DNA of 36,399 bases from the NCBI GenBank assembly GCA_963925735.1, contig CAWUUH010000071.1:1-36399 (forward strand), given 5' to 3'. This DNA is from UBA4582 sp013204195. Its GTDB lineage: Bacteria > Pseudomonadota > Gammaproteobacteria > Pseudomonadales > Azotimanducaceae. Positions 8,298 to 17,012 of this stretch are shown here, one piece after another (position 1 is the first letter of the stretch; the number at the start of each line of letters is the position of its first letter). A program made the position numbers and the translations under genes. Below the pieces are notes generated by a model. It made no database searches and was not told the DNA's origin. It saw only the letters and a list, made by a program, of their open reading frames with translations.

Positions 8298-9038
8298 TTA
8301 TTGCAACTGATCTTGCAAGTACTCATCCAACAACTGCTGTTCCGTCTCACTCATTTCCCGACCTTCCAATAAATCCGGTCGACGTTCATAGGTCCGCCCT
8401 AACGCCTGTTGTAGACGCCAGCGCTGAATTTTTTGGTGGTTGCCACCCAGTAATACTGGCGGTACCTGCATCCCATCGACCACTTCTGGCCGCGTATATT
8501 GCGGGTAATCCAACAAACCCGTCTTAAAGGAATCAAACTCAATTGATTCCGGATCTCCCACCGCACCCGGTAATAGCCGGGTAATACCATCAATTAAAAC
8601 CATGGCAGGCAATTCACCACCACTCAAGACATAGTCTCCAATGGAGTATTCTTCATCAATCACGGCATCCATCAACCGCTCATCAATGCCTTCATAACGA
8701 CCAGCGACCAAAATCATCCGCTCACGGTTCGCCAGACTATCCAACGCTGCCTGATCCAGGCGTTTACCCTGGGGTGACAAGTAAATCACTCGGCAGTCAG
8801 CGCCTGCGGCCTGCCTTGCAGCCGCAATGGCTTTCGTCAAAGGCTCAACTTTCATCAACATGCCTGGCCCACCGCCATAAGGCTTGTCGTCTACCGTCTG
8901 GTGCTTGTCAGTGGTGAAATCCCGCGGATTCCATATCTCCATCTCCAACAAACCTGACGCGAGTGCCCGCCGAGTAATCCCATGGTCGGTCACTGCCTGG
9001 AACATTTCCGGGAATAACGTCACAATTCCCATCCACAT
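8298..9038 (-). CDS. trmD: tRNA (guanine37-N1)-methyltransferase TrmD
   Basis: SAM-dependent, trefoil-knot (SPOUT) methyltransferase that makes m1G37 in tRNAs reading CUN, CCN and CGG codons and so prevents +1 frameshifting; it is essential. The 246-residue protein has the usual blocks: MWMGIVTLFPEMF at the N-terminus, DDKPYGGGPGM, LSPQGKRLDQ, ILVAGRYEGIDER and the knot segment SIGDYVLSGGELPAM. ATG at 9038 has GAGGAAG upstream; an alternative ATG is two codons later. It lies 44 bases after rimM and 35 before rplS. Confidence 0.97.
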   Translation of the reverse strand: MWMGIVTLFPEMFQAVTDHGITRRALASGLLEMEIWNPRDFTTDKHQTVDDKPYGGGPGMLMKVEPLTKAIAAARQAAGADCRVIYLSPQGKRLDQAALDSLANRERMILVAGRYEGIDERLMDAVIDEEYSIGDYVLSGGELPAMVLIDGITRLLPGAVGDPESIEFDSFKTGLLDYPQYTRPEVVDGMQVPPVLLGGNHQKIQRWRLQQALGRTYERRPDLLEGREMSETEQQLLDEYLQDQLQ

Positions 9039-9082
9039 ACCCGCTTCCTCGTCTTTCTTCTTGTGCCTGGCCGCTTGAAAAA

Positions 9083-9637
9083 TTAGTACTGTGCGTCCCA
9101 GTTCACGAAAATCTTACCCTGCTGCAGATCAACTTCGCGGATGTACTGCGGCTCCACATAAGGGATCAACCGCTCGCGGTCATCGATACTGTCCTTGTCG
9201 GCTTTCACCACCAGCACATCATTTGCACCGGTTTCCAGCAGATGATCAACAATGCCGAAATACTGACCCATCTCGTTAATTACTTTCAAACCTTCAAGCT
9301 GGCGCCAATAAAACTCACCGGCTTCCAGACTGGGCAGCTGCTCACTGTCTGCCCAAATCTCATAACCTACATATAACTGCGCCTGGTCTCGATCCTGGCA
9401 ATCCTGCGGCAAAGCAATGAGACCCTTGCCGTGAACCTTGACTGACACCGCTTCAAAAGATTGCATCGGCGTCCTGGAGCCAGCTTTCTTAATCAGCCAA
9501 GGCTGATAACTGAAAATCTGCTCTTTTGGCTCGGTGAAAGAAAAAATCTTCACCCAACCTTTCAAACCATAAACCGCCGAGATGCGTCCTATCGCAATAG
9601 GCGCTTGCGGCGTGTCTGGCAAGGCTGAATCACTCAA
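9083..9637 (-). CDS. rimM: Ribosome maturation factor RimM
   Basis: A 16S rRNA processing factor that helps assemble the 30S head, binding ribosomal protein S19. The 184-residue protein has the N-terminal barrel (IGRISAVYGLKGWVKIFSFT) and the C-terminal PRC barrel (EFYWRQLEGLKVINEMGQ and LIPYVEPQYIREVDL). The only start that keeps the full N-terminus is TTG at 9637, 8 bases after the rpsP stop. There is no well-spaced Shine-Dalgarno, so translation probably depends on ribosomes ending rpsP. Order rpsP-rimM-trmD-rplS is the standard operon. Confidence 0.95.
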   Translation of the reverse strand: MSDSALPDTPQAPIAIGRISAVYGLKGWVKIFSFTEPKEQIFSYQPWLIKKAGSRTPMQSFEAVSVKVHGKGLIALPQDCQDRDQAQLYVGYEIWADSEQLPSLEAGEFYWRQLEGLKVINEMGQYFGIVDHLLETGANDVLVVKADKDSIDDRERLIPYVEPQYIREVDLQQGKIFVNWDAQY

Positions 9638-9645
9638 TCCGTCAG

Positions 9646-9924
9646 TTAAGCCGCAGCTTCCTCAACGGGAGTCGCTGCTGCTAATTTGCGCGCGTCCTTG
9701 ACCAGCTTGGCAACTCGATCACTGCACTGCGCGCCTTGGCGAGTCCAATAATCGTAGCGCTCCAGGTCCAGGCGAAGCTTTTCGTCGGCACCACGGGCGA
9801 CTGGGTTAAAGAACCCCAAACGCTCGATAAAACGACCGTCACGACTAACACGACTGTCGGCGACGCTGATGAAATAGTAAGGGCGTTTCTTGCTGCCACT
9901 TCTGGATAACCGAATCGTTACCAT
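9646..9924 (-). CDS. rpsP: 30S ribosomal protein S16
   Basis: Small-subunit protein needed for 30S assembly. From ATG at 9924 it has 92 residues, starting MVTIRLSRSGSKKRPYY, with RDGRFIERLGFFNPVA and LERYDYWTRQGAQ, and an alanine-rich tail. The frame is open 33 codons further upstream, but AGGAAA sits before this ATG, the family begins here, and the -10 box overlaps the longer version. First gene of the operon, with its own promoter at 9986-10014. Confidence 0.97.
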   Translation of the reverse strand: MVTIRLSRSGSKKRPYYFISVADSRVSRDGRFIERLGFFNPVARGADEKLRLDLERYDYWTRQGAQCSDRVAKLVKDARKLAAATPVEEAAA

Positions 9925-9985
9925 GTTCTTGATTTCCTTTAAAAATACTGACTCGGCAGAAATTAGGGCTGCCGAAAGGGCCGGT

Positions 9986-10014
9986 ATTGTACGGTAAAGA
10001 CGCACAGAGTTAAA
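9986..10014 (-). promoter_or_regulatory. Sigma70-type promoter of the rpsP operon
   Basis: On the minus strand TTTAAC (10009-10014) and TACAAT (9986-9991) are separated by exactly 17 bases, giving a predicted start near 9979 and a leader of about 55 bases before rpsP. Inverted GGCAG / CTGCC-like sequence follows in the leader (GCCCTTTCGGCAG and TTTCTGCCGAG). Confidence 0.65.
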
Positions 10015-10129
10015 TAGCTTCATAGCGCCTGGGAAGATTTTCTTTTCAGGATCGAATATTCGTCAACCATGCCTATCAATAGGCCCTTGAATGGACCCAC
10101 GATAACCACTCTAAAGCACCAATACTACG

Positions 10130-11503
10130 CTACGTTCGCGGCGCACCCCCGCCAGGGCCCTGCATCATACCACCCAAGCCCCGCATCATGTTGGTCATGG
10201 CGCCTTTTTTCGTCAGCTTTTTCATGGTTTTCTGCATTTGCTTATGCTGTTTTAGCAACCGGTTGACGTCTTGAATCTGAGTACCGGATCCCATAGCAAT
10301 GCGTTTTTTGCGAGAGCCATTGATGACATCAGGAAAACGCCGCTCGCCAGGGGTCATGGAATTGATAATCGCTTCCATCGGACCGAATGGATTTGCCTCC
10401 AACTTGGCCTGTGCTACTTTGGCCATACCGCCCATGCCTGGCAGCTTGTCGAGCATACTGGAGATGCCACCCATGTTGTTCATCTGTTGAATTTGGTCGC
10501 GGAAGTCTTCAAGGTCGAACTTTTTGCCCTTCTTTAGCTTGTTCGCCAATTTCTGGGCTTTGTCTTTATCAATCTTCTGCTCGACTTCTTCGATCAACGA
10601 CAGGACATCCCCCATGCCGAGGATTCTTGACGCCAAACGGTCAGGGTGGAACGCCTCCAACCCATCAATTTTTTCGCTCACGCCCATGAACTTGATGGGC
10701 TTGCCAGTGATCGAGCGCACTGACAAGGCCGCGCCACCTCTGGCATCGCCATCAGTCTTGGTGAGAATGACACCGGTAAGCGGCAGCTGATCATTAAACA
10801 CAGCAGCGGTATTGGCGGCATCCTGACCGGTCATGGCGTCAACCACAAACAAGGTTTCAACTGGCTTGATAGCGCCGTGCAGCGCCTTGATTTCGGCCAT
10901 CATTGCCGTATCTATGGCCAGACGGCCGGCGGTATCGACAATTAGCACATCGCAAAATTGCCGCTTCGCCGCTGCCAGCGCATCACGGGCAATATCCAGC
11001 GGTTGCTGATCAGGACGACTCTCGAAAAAGCTCACCTTGGCTTCAAGTGCCAGGGTGCGCAGTTGATCAATCGCCGCCGGTCGATAGACATCAGTACTGA
11101 CGACCATGACCGTTTTCTTCTCGCGAGCCTTGAGCCATACGCCCAACTTCGCAACAGACGTCGTCTTACCCGCGCCCTGCAAACCCGCCATCAGTATCAC
11201 GGCCGGCGGCTGAGTACTCAGGTTGAGGCCAGTATCTTCGGCACCCATGACCCGGACCAGCTCATCGTTGACGATCTTGACGAAGGCTTGACCCGGCGAT
11301 AGGCTCTTGGAAATGTCTTGACCAACAGCGCGCTCGCGAACTTGGTCAATAAAACCCTTCACCACCGGCAGCGCAACATCGGCCTCAAGCAGCGCCTGCC
11401 GAACTTCGCGCAGGGTTTCCTGAATATTTTCGTCGGTCAGTCGGGCTTTACCTGTCAGGTTGCCGAGAGTCGCACTTAGTCGTTCTGTTAAAGATTCAAA
11501 CAC
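10130..11503 (-). CDS. ffh: Signal recognition particle protein Ffh
   Basis: The GTPase subunit of SRP. It binds 4.5S RNA and signal sequences of nascent inner-membrane proteins and delivers them to FtsY. The 457-residue protein has the N helical bundle (1-90), G domain with P loop GLQGAGKTT (107-115), DTAGR (190-194) and TKTDGDARGG, and a Met-rich M domain ending in MTNMMRGLGGMMQGPG. The start is GTG at 11503, with AGGA 8 bases upstream. It is transcribed towards rpsP but the rpsP operon has its own promoter, and no terminator with a T run was seen in the 205 bases between them. Divergent from ypjD. Confidence 0.97.
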   Translation of the reverse strand: MFESLTERLSATLGNLTGKARLTDENIQETLREVRQALLEADVALPVVKGFIDQVRERAVGQDISKSLSPGQAFVKIVNDELVRVMGAEDTGLNLSTQPPAVILMAGLQGAGKTTSVAKLGVWLKAREKKTVMVVSTDVYRPAAIDQLRTLALEAKVSFFESRPDQQPLDIARDALAAAKRQFCDVLIVDTAGRLAIDTAMMAEIKALHGAIKPVETLFVVDAMTGQDAANTAAVFNDQLPLTGVILTKTDGDARGGAALSVRSITGKPIKFMGVSEKIDGLEAFHPDRLASRILGMGDVLSLIEEVEQKIDKDKAQKLANKLKKGKKFDLEDFRDQIQQMNNMGGISSMLDKLPGMGGMAKVAQAKLEANPFGPMEAIINSMTPGERRFPDVINGSRKKRIAMGSGTQIQDVNRLLKQHKQMQKTMKKLTKKGAMTNMMRGLGGMMQGPGGGAPRT

Positions 11504-11581
11504 TTGCTTTATCCTGAATCAGTTCGTTATTGAACCTGCTATCATAACCCAATTCACGCTGCTATTTTCAGAGACTCGACA

Positions 11582-12382
11582 ATGAACACAGCTATTTTCG
11601 GAATCTTTGCCTGTCTACTGTATTCGGCAAGCGCAGGCACCCAAATCGCAGGTCTGCGCCGCGAGATCCCCGCAAAACACCTGTTCGTCTCTATCAGCGG
11701 CTTTGGCGCCATTATCTTTCACGGGCTGTTTATCTTTCAGGAAATCGCCACTCAAGAAGGCATCAACCTCGGCATTTTACCCATGGCCTGCCTCATCACG
11801 TTGGCCATTAGTAGCATTCTACTGATCAGCAGCCTACGCCGCCCGGTTGCCAACCTGGTGATTGCGATTTTTCCGCTCGCCATTATCGCTATCCTAGCCA
11901 CCTTAGCAACCAAGACCGACTATATTCCGCGGCAACACATCGCTGAAGGCATTGTCACGCATATCGTGCTCTCCATTATCGCTTACGGCTTGTTAGCCAT
12001 CGCCGCGCTGCAGGCCGTTATGTTGTCATTTGGCGACTATGAGTTGAAACATCGAAAATTCGGTCTCGTCAGGCACTTGCCGCCTCTGCAGACCATGGAA
12101 TCATTATTATTCGAGTTACTTTGGGCAGGACTCATTTTTCTGACACTGTCCATCGTCAGTGGATTTATCTTTCTCGACGATATTTACAATCCCGGCTTGA
12201 TCCATCACACCTCCATCACCATGGTCGCCTGGATCGTATTTTCGATCCTTTTGTGGGGACGGCACCAACTGGGCTGGCGCGGCGCTACCGCCTCACGCTG
12301 GACCCTGAGCGGCTTCGCCCTGCTGCTGTTAGGCTATTTCGGTAGCAAGCTGGTACTGGAAATCATTCTGACCAACAGCTAG
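11582..12382 (+). CDS. ypjD: Inner membrane protein of the CcsA/YpjD (cytochrome c assembly-like) family
   Basis: A 266-residue protein with about eight transmembrane segments. The conserved parts are HIVLSIIAYGLLAIAALQAVML in the middle (cited here only as a landmark around residues 131-152) and the region around IHHTSITMVAWIVF near the C-terminus. Conserved histidines there are those expected in the HemX/CcsA-like family. The E. coli homologue YpjD lies next to ffh, and the same divergent arrangement is seen here, which supports the call. The biochemical role is not established; it lacks the long WWD-type loop of true haem lyases as far as can be seen. ATG at 11582. Confidence 0.85.
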   Translation: MNTAIFGIFACLLYSASAGTQIAGLRREIPAKHLFVSISGFGAIIFHGLFIFQEIATQEGINLGILPMACLITLAISSILLISSLRRPVANLVIAIFPLAIIAILATLATKTDYIPRQHIAEGIVTHIVLSIIAYGLLAIAALQAVMLSFGDYELKHRKFGLVRHLPPLQTMESLLFELLWAGLIFLTLSIVSGFIFLDDIYNPGLIHHTSITMVAWIVFSILLWGRHQLGWRGATASRWTLSGFALLLLGYFGSKLVLEIILTNS

Positions 12383-12460
12383 TCAATCACCCTCAGACCT
12401 TGACAGGCTCAACCTCTGTCGCTGAAACTGGGCAGTCTTGAGTGATATGAGGTCCAATTC

Positions 12461-13729
12461 TTGGACGAGCCGTCGATCGGCGTCCTTAGCGGCGCCATTT
12501 TTGTACTAGTCGTACTGTCCGCGTATTTTTCCGGTTCAGAGACCGCCATGATGGCGATGAACCGCTATCGCCTGAAGCACCTGGCCAATGAGGGTCATGG
12601 GGGCGCACGCCGCGCCAGCCGATTACTGGAGCGGCCGGACAAGTTGTTGAGTGTCATCCTGATTGGCAATAATTTTGTCAACTTCTCTGCTGCCTCCATT
12701 GCGACTCTGCTGGCTCTTAAGATTTTCGGTGAATCAGGCATTGCCATTGCGCCGATCGCCTGCACCTTAGTGTTCCTGATATTTTCCGAGGTGGCACCAA
12801 AAACCGTATCTGCCGCCTACCCGGAGAAAATCGCGTTACCATCCTCCTATATTCTCGACGTGTTGATGTGGGTGCTGTATCCACTGGTCTGGCTGGTGAA
12901 TGGGACTGCCAATGGTATCTTGCGGCTGGTGGGCTTTCGCCAGGCGCACACGGGGGAGGACAACCTCAGTCGAGAAGAGTTACGCACCGTTGTCTTCGAA
13001 GGTGCGCATATCGCCGCCCACCCACAAAACATGATGCTTGGCGTGCTCGATCTGGAGAAGGTCACCGTTGAGGATATTATGGTCCCCAGAACCGAGATAT
13101 TCGGCATCGACCTAGAAGACGATCTGGATGAAATACTTGACCAGATCCGCGCAGCACAACATACCCGAATTCCTGTCTACAAAGGCGATATCGATAAGAT
13201 CATTGGCGTCCTGCACATGCGCAGTGCGGCCAAATTTCTCACTGAAAATGATCTATCCAAGGCGCTGATTTTACAAGGCACTGACGAGCCTTATTTCGTA
13301 CCCGAAAACACCTCACTGCAAACCTTACTGCTCAACTTTCAACAACAAAAGCAGCGCATAGGCATGGTGGTAGATGAGTATGGCGACATCCAAGGCATCG
13401 TCACCATTGAGGATATTATCGAAGAGATTATAGGTGAATTCACCACCGACCTGGCGAATACCAATATTGATATTCACCCTCAGGGTGACGGCACGTATCT
13501 TATCGATGGCGGCACGCATATCCGCCTGATCAATCGACAGCTAGGCTGGAATCTGCCGCAAGAAGGACCGAAGACACTGAATGGCCTCATCACCGAGTAT
13601 CTTGAAACCATTCCCGAGTCGAATATCTGCGTACGGATCAACGGCTACCGAATCGAAATCGTGCAGATCCAGGACAATATGATCCGCACCGCCAAACTTA
13701 TCGAGGCTCCTGGTCCAACCAGCGGATAG
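12461..13729 (+). CDS. CNNM/CorC-family transporter (YfjD/CorB type)
   Basis: A 422-residue membrane protein. The N-terminal CNNM domain (about 1-180) has four hydrophobic segments and the signature AYFSGSETAMMAMNRYRL and IFSEVAPKTVSAAYP. Two CBS domains (about 200-330, starting DIMVPRTEIFGID, ending VVDEYGDIQGIVTIEDIIEEIIGE) and a C-terminal CorC/HlyC domain follow. Relatives affect Mg2+ or Co2+ efflux; annotations as hemolysin are historical. The start is TTG at 12461 with GAGG 8 bases before, and gives the N-terminus usual for the YfjD family. It follows ypjD after 78 bases, the same order as ffh-ypjD-yfjD in other gammaproteobacteria. Confidence 0.88.
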   Translation: MDEPSIGVLSGAIFVLVVLSAYFSGSETAMMAMNRYRLKHLANEGHGGARRASRLLERPDKLLSVILIGNNFVNFSAASIATLLALKIFGESGIAIAPIACTLVFLIFSEVAPKTVSAAYPEKIALPSSYILDVLMWVLYPLVWLVNGTANGILRLVGFRQAHTGEDNLSREELRTVVFEGAHIAAHPQNMMLGVLDLEKVTVEDIMVPRTEIFGIDLEDDLDEILDQIRAAQHTRIPVYKGDIDKIIGVLHMRSAAKFLTENDLSKALILQGTDEPYFVPENTSLQTLLLNFQQQKQRIGMVVDEYGDIQGIVTIEDIIEEIIGEFTTDLANTNIDIHPQGDGTYLIDGGTHIRLINRQLGWNLPQEGPKTLNGLITEYLETIPESNICVRINGYRIEIVQIQDNMIRTAKLIEAPGPTSG

Positions 13730-13794
13730 GCCCGCACTGACAACTGCCCGAAAACATCGCCTAAAACCCAGCCGCGCGTCTTAATTAACTTAAC

Positions 13795-14481
13795 CTAAAG
13801 CGGCTGCCGACGGTCCAGCAGAATTTTGCCGATCTCATGCAACTCCGCTTCGTGCGCTTCCTCACGATAAGGCTCAAGCAGCGCGTCGGCCTCCCAGGCA
13901 AGCATGGCAGGCAATTGCAGGATGCGCGCTACGTAAGCATTGGCCGCATCTGACAAAAGCAACTCATAGGTTCGCGCACGAAACACCACCGGCGCGAAGA
14001 ACGCATCAACTGCAGTGAAGTTCGAGCCAGCCAGGAACGGACCGCCGAAACGCTGCAATCCATCGCACCAGAGTTCATCAAGTCGATCTATATCCCGCTG
14101 CAGTGCTGCACTGACATCATTCAAACGTACGGTCACCCCGACGTTCATGGTGCACACCTCACGCAAGGCAGAAAAGCCTGAGTGCATTTCAGCACTGGCG
14201 CATCTTGCCCAGGTTCGCGCCGCCAGCGCCTCGGGCCAAACTCTTGAGTCCTGTTCATACAGGTATTCGACAATCGCTAATGAGTCCCAGACAACTTGTT
14301 CACCGTCCACCAGACAGGGCACCTTGCCGTTCGGGGAAAATGTCCTGAAAGCGTCGTAATTGTCCGGCAACAAAAATGGCACAAACCGCTCTTCAAACAC
14401 CAGATCCAGGGCATGGAGTAAGATCCAGGGTCGCAGGGACCATGACGAATAATTTTTGTTAGCTATATAGAGCTGATACAC
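13795..14481 (-). CDS. Glutathione S-transferase family protein
   Basis: A 228-residue cytosolic-type GST. The N-terminal thioredoxin-like domain contains YSSWSLRPWI (possible activating Ser/Tyr), PNGKVPCLVDG with the cis-Pro, and the glutathione-binding DSLAIVEYL. The C-terminal helical domain contains FLAGSNFTAVDAFFAPVVFR, the N-capping motif. It resembles the group with N-terminus YIANKNYSSWSLRPW that is common in proteobacteria and of unknown substrate. Start GTG at 14481 with AGGTG upstream. It lies 27 bases after leuA, so probably shares its transcript. Convergent with the CNNM gene. Confidence 0.88.
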   Translation of the reverse strand: MYQLYIANKNYSSWSLRPWILLHALDLVFEERFVPFLLPDNYDAFRTFSPNGKVPCLVDGEQVVWDSLAIVEYLYEQDSRVWPEALAARTWARCASAEMHSGFSALREVCTMNVGVTVRLNDVSAALQRDIDRLDELWCDGLQRFGGPFLAGSNFTAVDAFFAPVVFRARTYELLLSDAANAYVARILQLPAMLAWEADALLEPYREEAHEAELHEIGKILLDRRQPL

Positions 14482-14508
14482 GCTTTCACCTGCTCGACCA
14501 TAGCGCGT

Positions 14509-16218
14509 TCAGCGCCACTTGCGATTAATCGCTGCAATAATAGAACCGAAGGCGGCAGTGATCGTGTTCTGACTGAGGCCCACGCCATAGAATTTCGAAT
14601 CAGCCTCATCGGTGATCGCGATGATACAGATAGCTTGCGCCTGACTACCTTCATTAAGCGCATATTCCTGATAGTCGATGACGTTCAGCGGTTCGTTCAG
14701 CGTTTCAACCATGGCGGCGATAAACGCATCGATCGGACCATTACCTTCACCACGAATATCGATAACGTTCTCGCCAACCTTGATACGCGCCTCGCAGACC
14801 TGGCGCTCGCCATTAGCCACCACTTTATAATCGATGAGCCTATAGGGACCCTCGACCTCAACAAATTCATTGACGAAAGCGTCCCAAATCGTGTCTGGCT
14901 TGAGCTCACCGCCGCCCTCTGAGAGCTTTTGAATAACGGGGCTGAACTCCAACAACAGTGGCCTGGGCAATGATACCCCGTAGTAACTTTCGAGAATAAA
15001 CGCTACACCGCCTTTCCCAGACTGACTGTTGACCCTAACTGTTTCGCGATAAGAGCCACCGACATCCGTCGGATCAATGGGCAAGTAGGGCACCTCCCAG
15101 ATACCCGCTGATTCGCCATCAACTCTCGCCATTCCTTTACGAATCGCGTCCTGGTGGGAGCCAGAGAAGGCGGTAAACACCAACTCGCCAGCATACGGCT
15201 GACGCACATGGATCGGAATTTTCGTGCACTCTTCAGAGACCGCAACGATCTTTGGCATATCGCTCAGATACAGCTCGGGATCGACGCCTTGGGAAAACAT
15301 ATTCATGGCCATGGTGATCAGATCGCAGTTACCTGTGCGCTCTCCATTACCAAACAGCGTCCCTTCGATACGGTCGGCGCCAGCCATCAAACCCAACTCT
15401 GAGGCTGCGACACCGGTACCCCGGTCATTATGGGTGTGCAGGCTAATGACGGCCTTGTCGCGCTGGGGCAGATGGCGGATAAACCATTCCAACTGATCGG
15501 CATAGATATTGGGGGTAGCCATCTCTACGGTTGACGGCAGATTCAAAATCATCTTCTTGGCCACGGTGGGTTGCCAGACATTCATCACGGCATCACAAAT
15601 TTCCACCGCAAAATCCATTTCCGTCGCCGTGTAGCTCTCTGGCGAATATTCCAAAATCACGTCCGTACCTTCCGCCTGCAGTATATCTGTGTGGGCCTTC
15701 ACCATGGCCGTTGCATCGGTCGCTAATTGCACCACCTGCTCGCGGCTCATATTGAACACGACTTTGCGCTGCAGCGTACTGGTGGAGTTATACAAGTGGA
15801 AGATTACCTGCCGCGCCCCTTTCACCGCCTCACAGGTGCGTATGATGAGCTCTTCCCGGGCTTGGCACAGCACCTGAATAATGACGCCATCGGGGATCAT
15901 GTTCTGCTCGATAATGAGCCGGACAAAATCAAAGTCGGTTTGTGATGCGGCCGGGAACCCGACCTCAATTTCTTTGAAGCCCAACTCCAGCAACAACAGA
16001 TACATCTTGAGCTTTTCGTCCGGTGTCATGGGCTCAATAAGTGCTTGATTACCATCCCGCAGGTCGACACTACACCAGCGCGGCGCATGACTGATGACTT
16101 GGTCAGGCCAGGTTCTATCGGGCAAAGCCACCGGCTGAAAGGCTTTATATTTTTGAAACGGCATTTTCCGCGGCGTTGCGGCTTCTAACGGTTGATTTTT
16201 AGCAGTCATGATCGTCAT
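14509..16218 (-). CDS. leuA: 2-isopropylmalate synthase (long form)
   Basis: First committed enzyme of leucine synthesis: 2-ketoisovalerate plus acetyl-CoA gives 2-isopropylmalate. The 569-residue protein is the long form seen in Pseudomonas. It has an N-terminal extension with DRTWPDQ, then a TIM barrel with DLRDGNQ (52-58), metal-binding HTHND (261-265) and GNGERTGNCDL (290-300). The C-terminal LeuA regulatory domain, site of leucine feedback, ends near GLSQNTITAAFGSIIAAINR. ATG at 16218 and ATG at 16209 are both possible; neither has a clear Shine-Dalgarno. Upstream lies a leucine-rich leader peptide with alternative pairings, indicating control by leucine supply. The rest of the pathway is not in the window. 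Confidence 0.95.
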   Translation of the reverse strand: MTIMTAKNQPLEAATPRKMPFQKYKAFQPVALPDRTWPDQVISHAPRWCSVDLRDGNQALIEPMTPDEKLKMYLLLLELGFKEIEVGFPAASQTDFDFVRLIIEQNMIPDGVIIQVLCQAREELIIRTCEAVKGARQVIFHLYNSTSTLQRKVVFNMSREQVVQLATDATAMVKAHTDILQAEGTDVILEYSPESYTATEMDFAVEICDAVMNVWQPTVAKKMILNLPSTVEMATPNIYADQLEWFIRHLPQRDKAVISLHTHNDRGTGVAASELGLMAGADRIEGTLFGNGERTGNCDLITMAMNMFSQGVDPELYLSDMPKIVAVSEECTKIPIHVRQPYAGELVFTAFSGSHQDAIRKGMARVDGESAGIWEVPYLPIDPTDVGGSYRETVRVNSQSGKGGVAFILESYYGVSLPRPLLLEFSPVIQKLSEGGGELKPDTIWDAFVNEFVEVEGPYRLIDYKVVANGERQVCEARIKVGENVIDIRGEGNGPIDAFIAAMVETLNEPLNVIDYQEYALNEGSQAQAICIIAITDEADSKFYGVGLSQNTITAAFGSIIAAINRKWR

Positions 16219-16433
16219 TCTTATAAGGTTTTACAGATTTATCGGGCTTGCTTACCTGCCCGGGAGCGGCATAAATTGGACGATGTAGGAGTTTCGACAG
16301 GCCGCCTACAACGGCAGTCTTAGCAGCAGGTCAGCAACAGGCAAGCCCAACAAATCAATGCTGTCAGGGGTTGCTTGGGACCGAGATACGTTCATTAACG
16401 TGCCTATCTGTGTGGTATATGCGGGGGCTTGAG
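16219..16433 (-). promoter_or_regulatory. Leucine-responsive leader of leuA with alternative pairings
   Basis: The predicted leuA leader transcript contains a leucine-rich peptide (16306-16395) and sequences that can pair in competing ways. GGGCTTGC within the leucine codons (16348-16341) is the exact complement of GCAAGCCC (16251-16244) just upstream of leuA, extended by CTG/CAG after a 4-base bulge. The same downstream segment can instead pair locally as CGGGC/GCCCG. A separate stem TGTAGG/CCTACA (16310-16284) overlaps the leader stop codon. No GC-rich stem followed by a T run precedes leuA, so termination, if it occurs, may be Rho-dependent, or control may act on translation. Confidence 0.65.
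16306..16395 (-). CDS. Leucine-rich leader peptide of leuA (29 aa)
   Basis: From ATG at 16395 to TAG at 16306 the minus strand encodes 29 residues. The peptide starts MNVSRSQATP and its last fifteen residues, LLGLPVADLLLRLPL, contain eight leucines, read from TTG, CTG and CTA codons, with runs of two and three. It sits between a good promoter and leuA on the same strand, in the position of classical leu leaders. The ribosome site is weak (AGG 9 bases upstream). By analogy with leuL of enterobacteria, ribosome stalling at these codons when leucyl-tRNA is scarce would alter leader folding. The peptide is too short for the usual gene finders. Sequence-based prediction only. Confidence 0.72.
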   Translation of the reverse strand: MNVSRSQATPDSIDLLGLPVADLLLRLPL

Positions 16434-16439
16434 CGGCTT

Positions 16440-16468
16440 AATATAGCGTTATAAACACACGTTGCCAA
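16440..16468 (-). promoter_or_regulatory. Sigma70-type promoter of the leuA leader
   Basis: On the minus strand TTGGCA (16463-16468) and TATATT (16440-16445) are separated by 17 bases. Predicted transcription start is near 16433, about 38 bases before the leader-peptide ATG. It begins just after the stop of the carbonic anhydrase gene, so leuA is likely its own unit. Confidence 0.7.
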
Positions 16469-16481
16469 CCCCTGGGGGCCG

Positions 16482-17012
16482 CTAGACCGCGTCTTGGCGT
16501 ACCAAATCACGCTTGTAACGTTTGAAATTTTCAACATAGTGCAGGGCGCTCAGCGTCATACCTTGAATTTGCTCAGGACTCAGCTGTCGAACTATTTTAC
16601 CTGGAGAGCCCATGACCATGGAGCCATCAGGAATCTCTTTACCCTCGGCAATCAGAGAATTCGCACCGATCAAACAATTTTTGCCGATTTTCGCGCCGTT
16701 AAGGATGACTGAATTGATGCCAATCAGACTACCCTCGCCGATCTCGCAACCGTGCAACATTACCATATGACCGACCGTGACATTCTTACCCACAGTTAAT
16801 GGAAACCCATGATCCGCGTGCAGCACAGAGCCATCCTGGATATTCGAGTTTTCACCAATAGTGATCAAATCATTGTCACCGCGAAGCACCGCGTTAAACC
16901 AGATGCTGGCATTATTCTCTAATATGACAGAGCCAATAACACTGGCGCTATCTGCGATGTAGTAGTCATCACCGCGAATTTCAAGGGCTCTATCTCCCAG
17001 GCTATAGATCAT
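16482..17012 (-). CDS. Gamma-class carbonic anhydrase family protein (YrdA type)
   Basis: A left-handed beta-helix protein of hexapeptide repeats, 176 residues from ATG at 17012. Repeats such as ADSASVIGSVI, NASIWFNAVLRGD and GENSNIQDGSVLH run through the chain. The three zinc-ligand histidines expected in gamma carbonic anhydrases are in SVLHADHG and VGHMVMLHGC. The C-terminus is a helix (LHYVENFKRYKRDL). The frame is open seven codons upstream, but GGAGA lies seven bases before the ATG at 17012. Many YrdA-type members have not been shown to be active carbonic anhydrases, so the activity is tentative. Divergent from the Nudix gene. Confidence 0.88.
   Translation of the reverse strand: MIYSLGDRALEIRGDDYYIADSASVIGSVILENNASIWFNAVLRGDNDLITIGENSNIQDGSVLHADHGFPLTVGKNVTVGHMVMLHGCEIGEGSLIGINSVILNGAKIGKNCLIGANSLIAEGKEIPDGSMVMGSPGKIVRQLSPEQIQGMTLSALHYVENFKRYKRDLVRQDAV

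Noticed and set aside
9925..10023. N-terminal extension of the rpsP frame
   Set aside because: S16 begins at MVTIRLSR; the extension overlaps the promoter -10 box.
10070..10100. Palindrome GCCTATCAATAGGC downstream of ffh as a terminator
   Set aside because: Loop of two bases at most and no T run.
14509..16218. Citramalate or homocitrate synthase instead of LeuA
   Set aside because: The long form with DRTWPDQ N-terminus and C-terminal LeuA domain, plus a leucine-rich leader upstream, point to isopropylmalate synthase.
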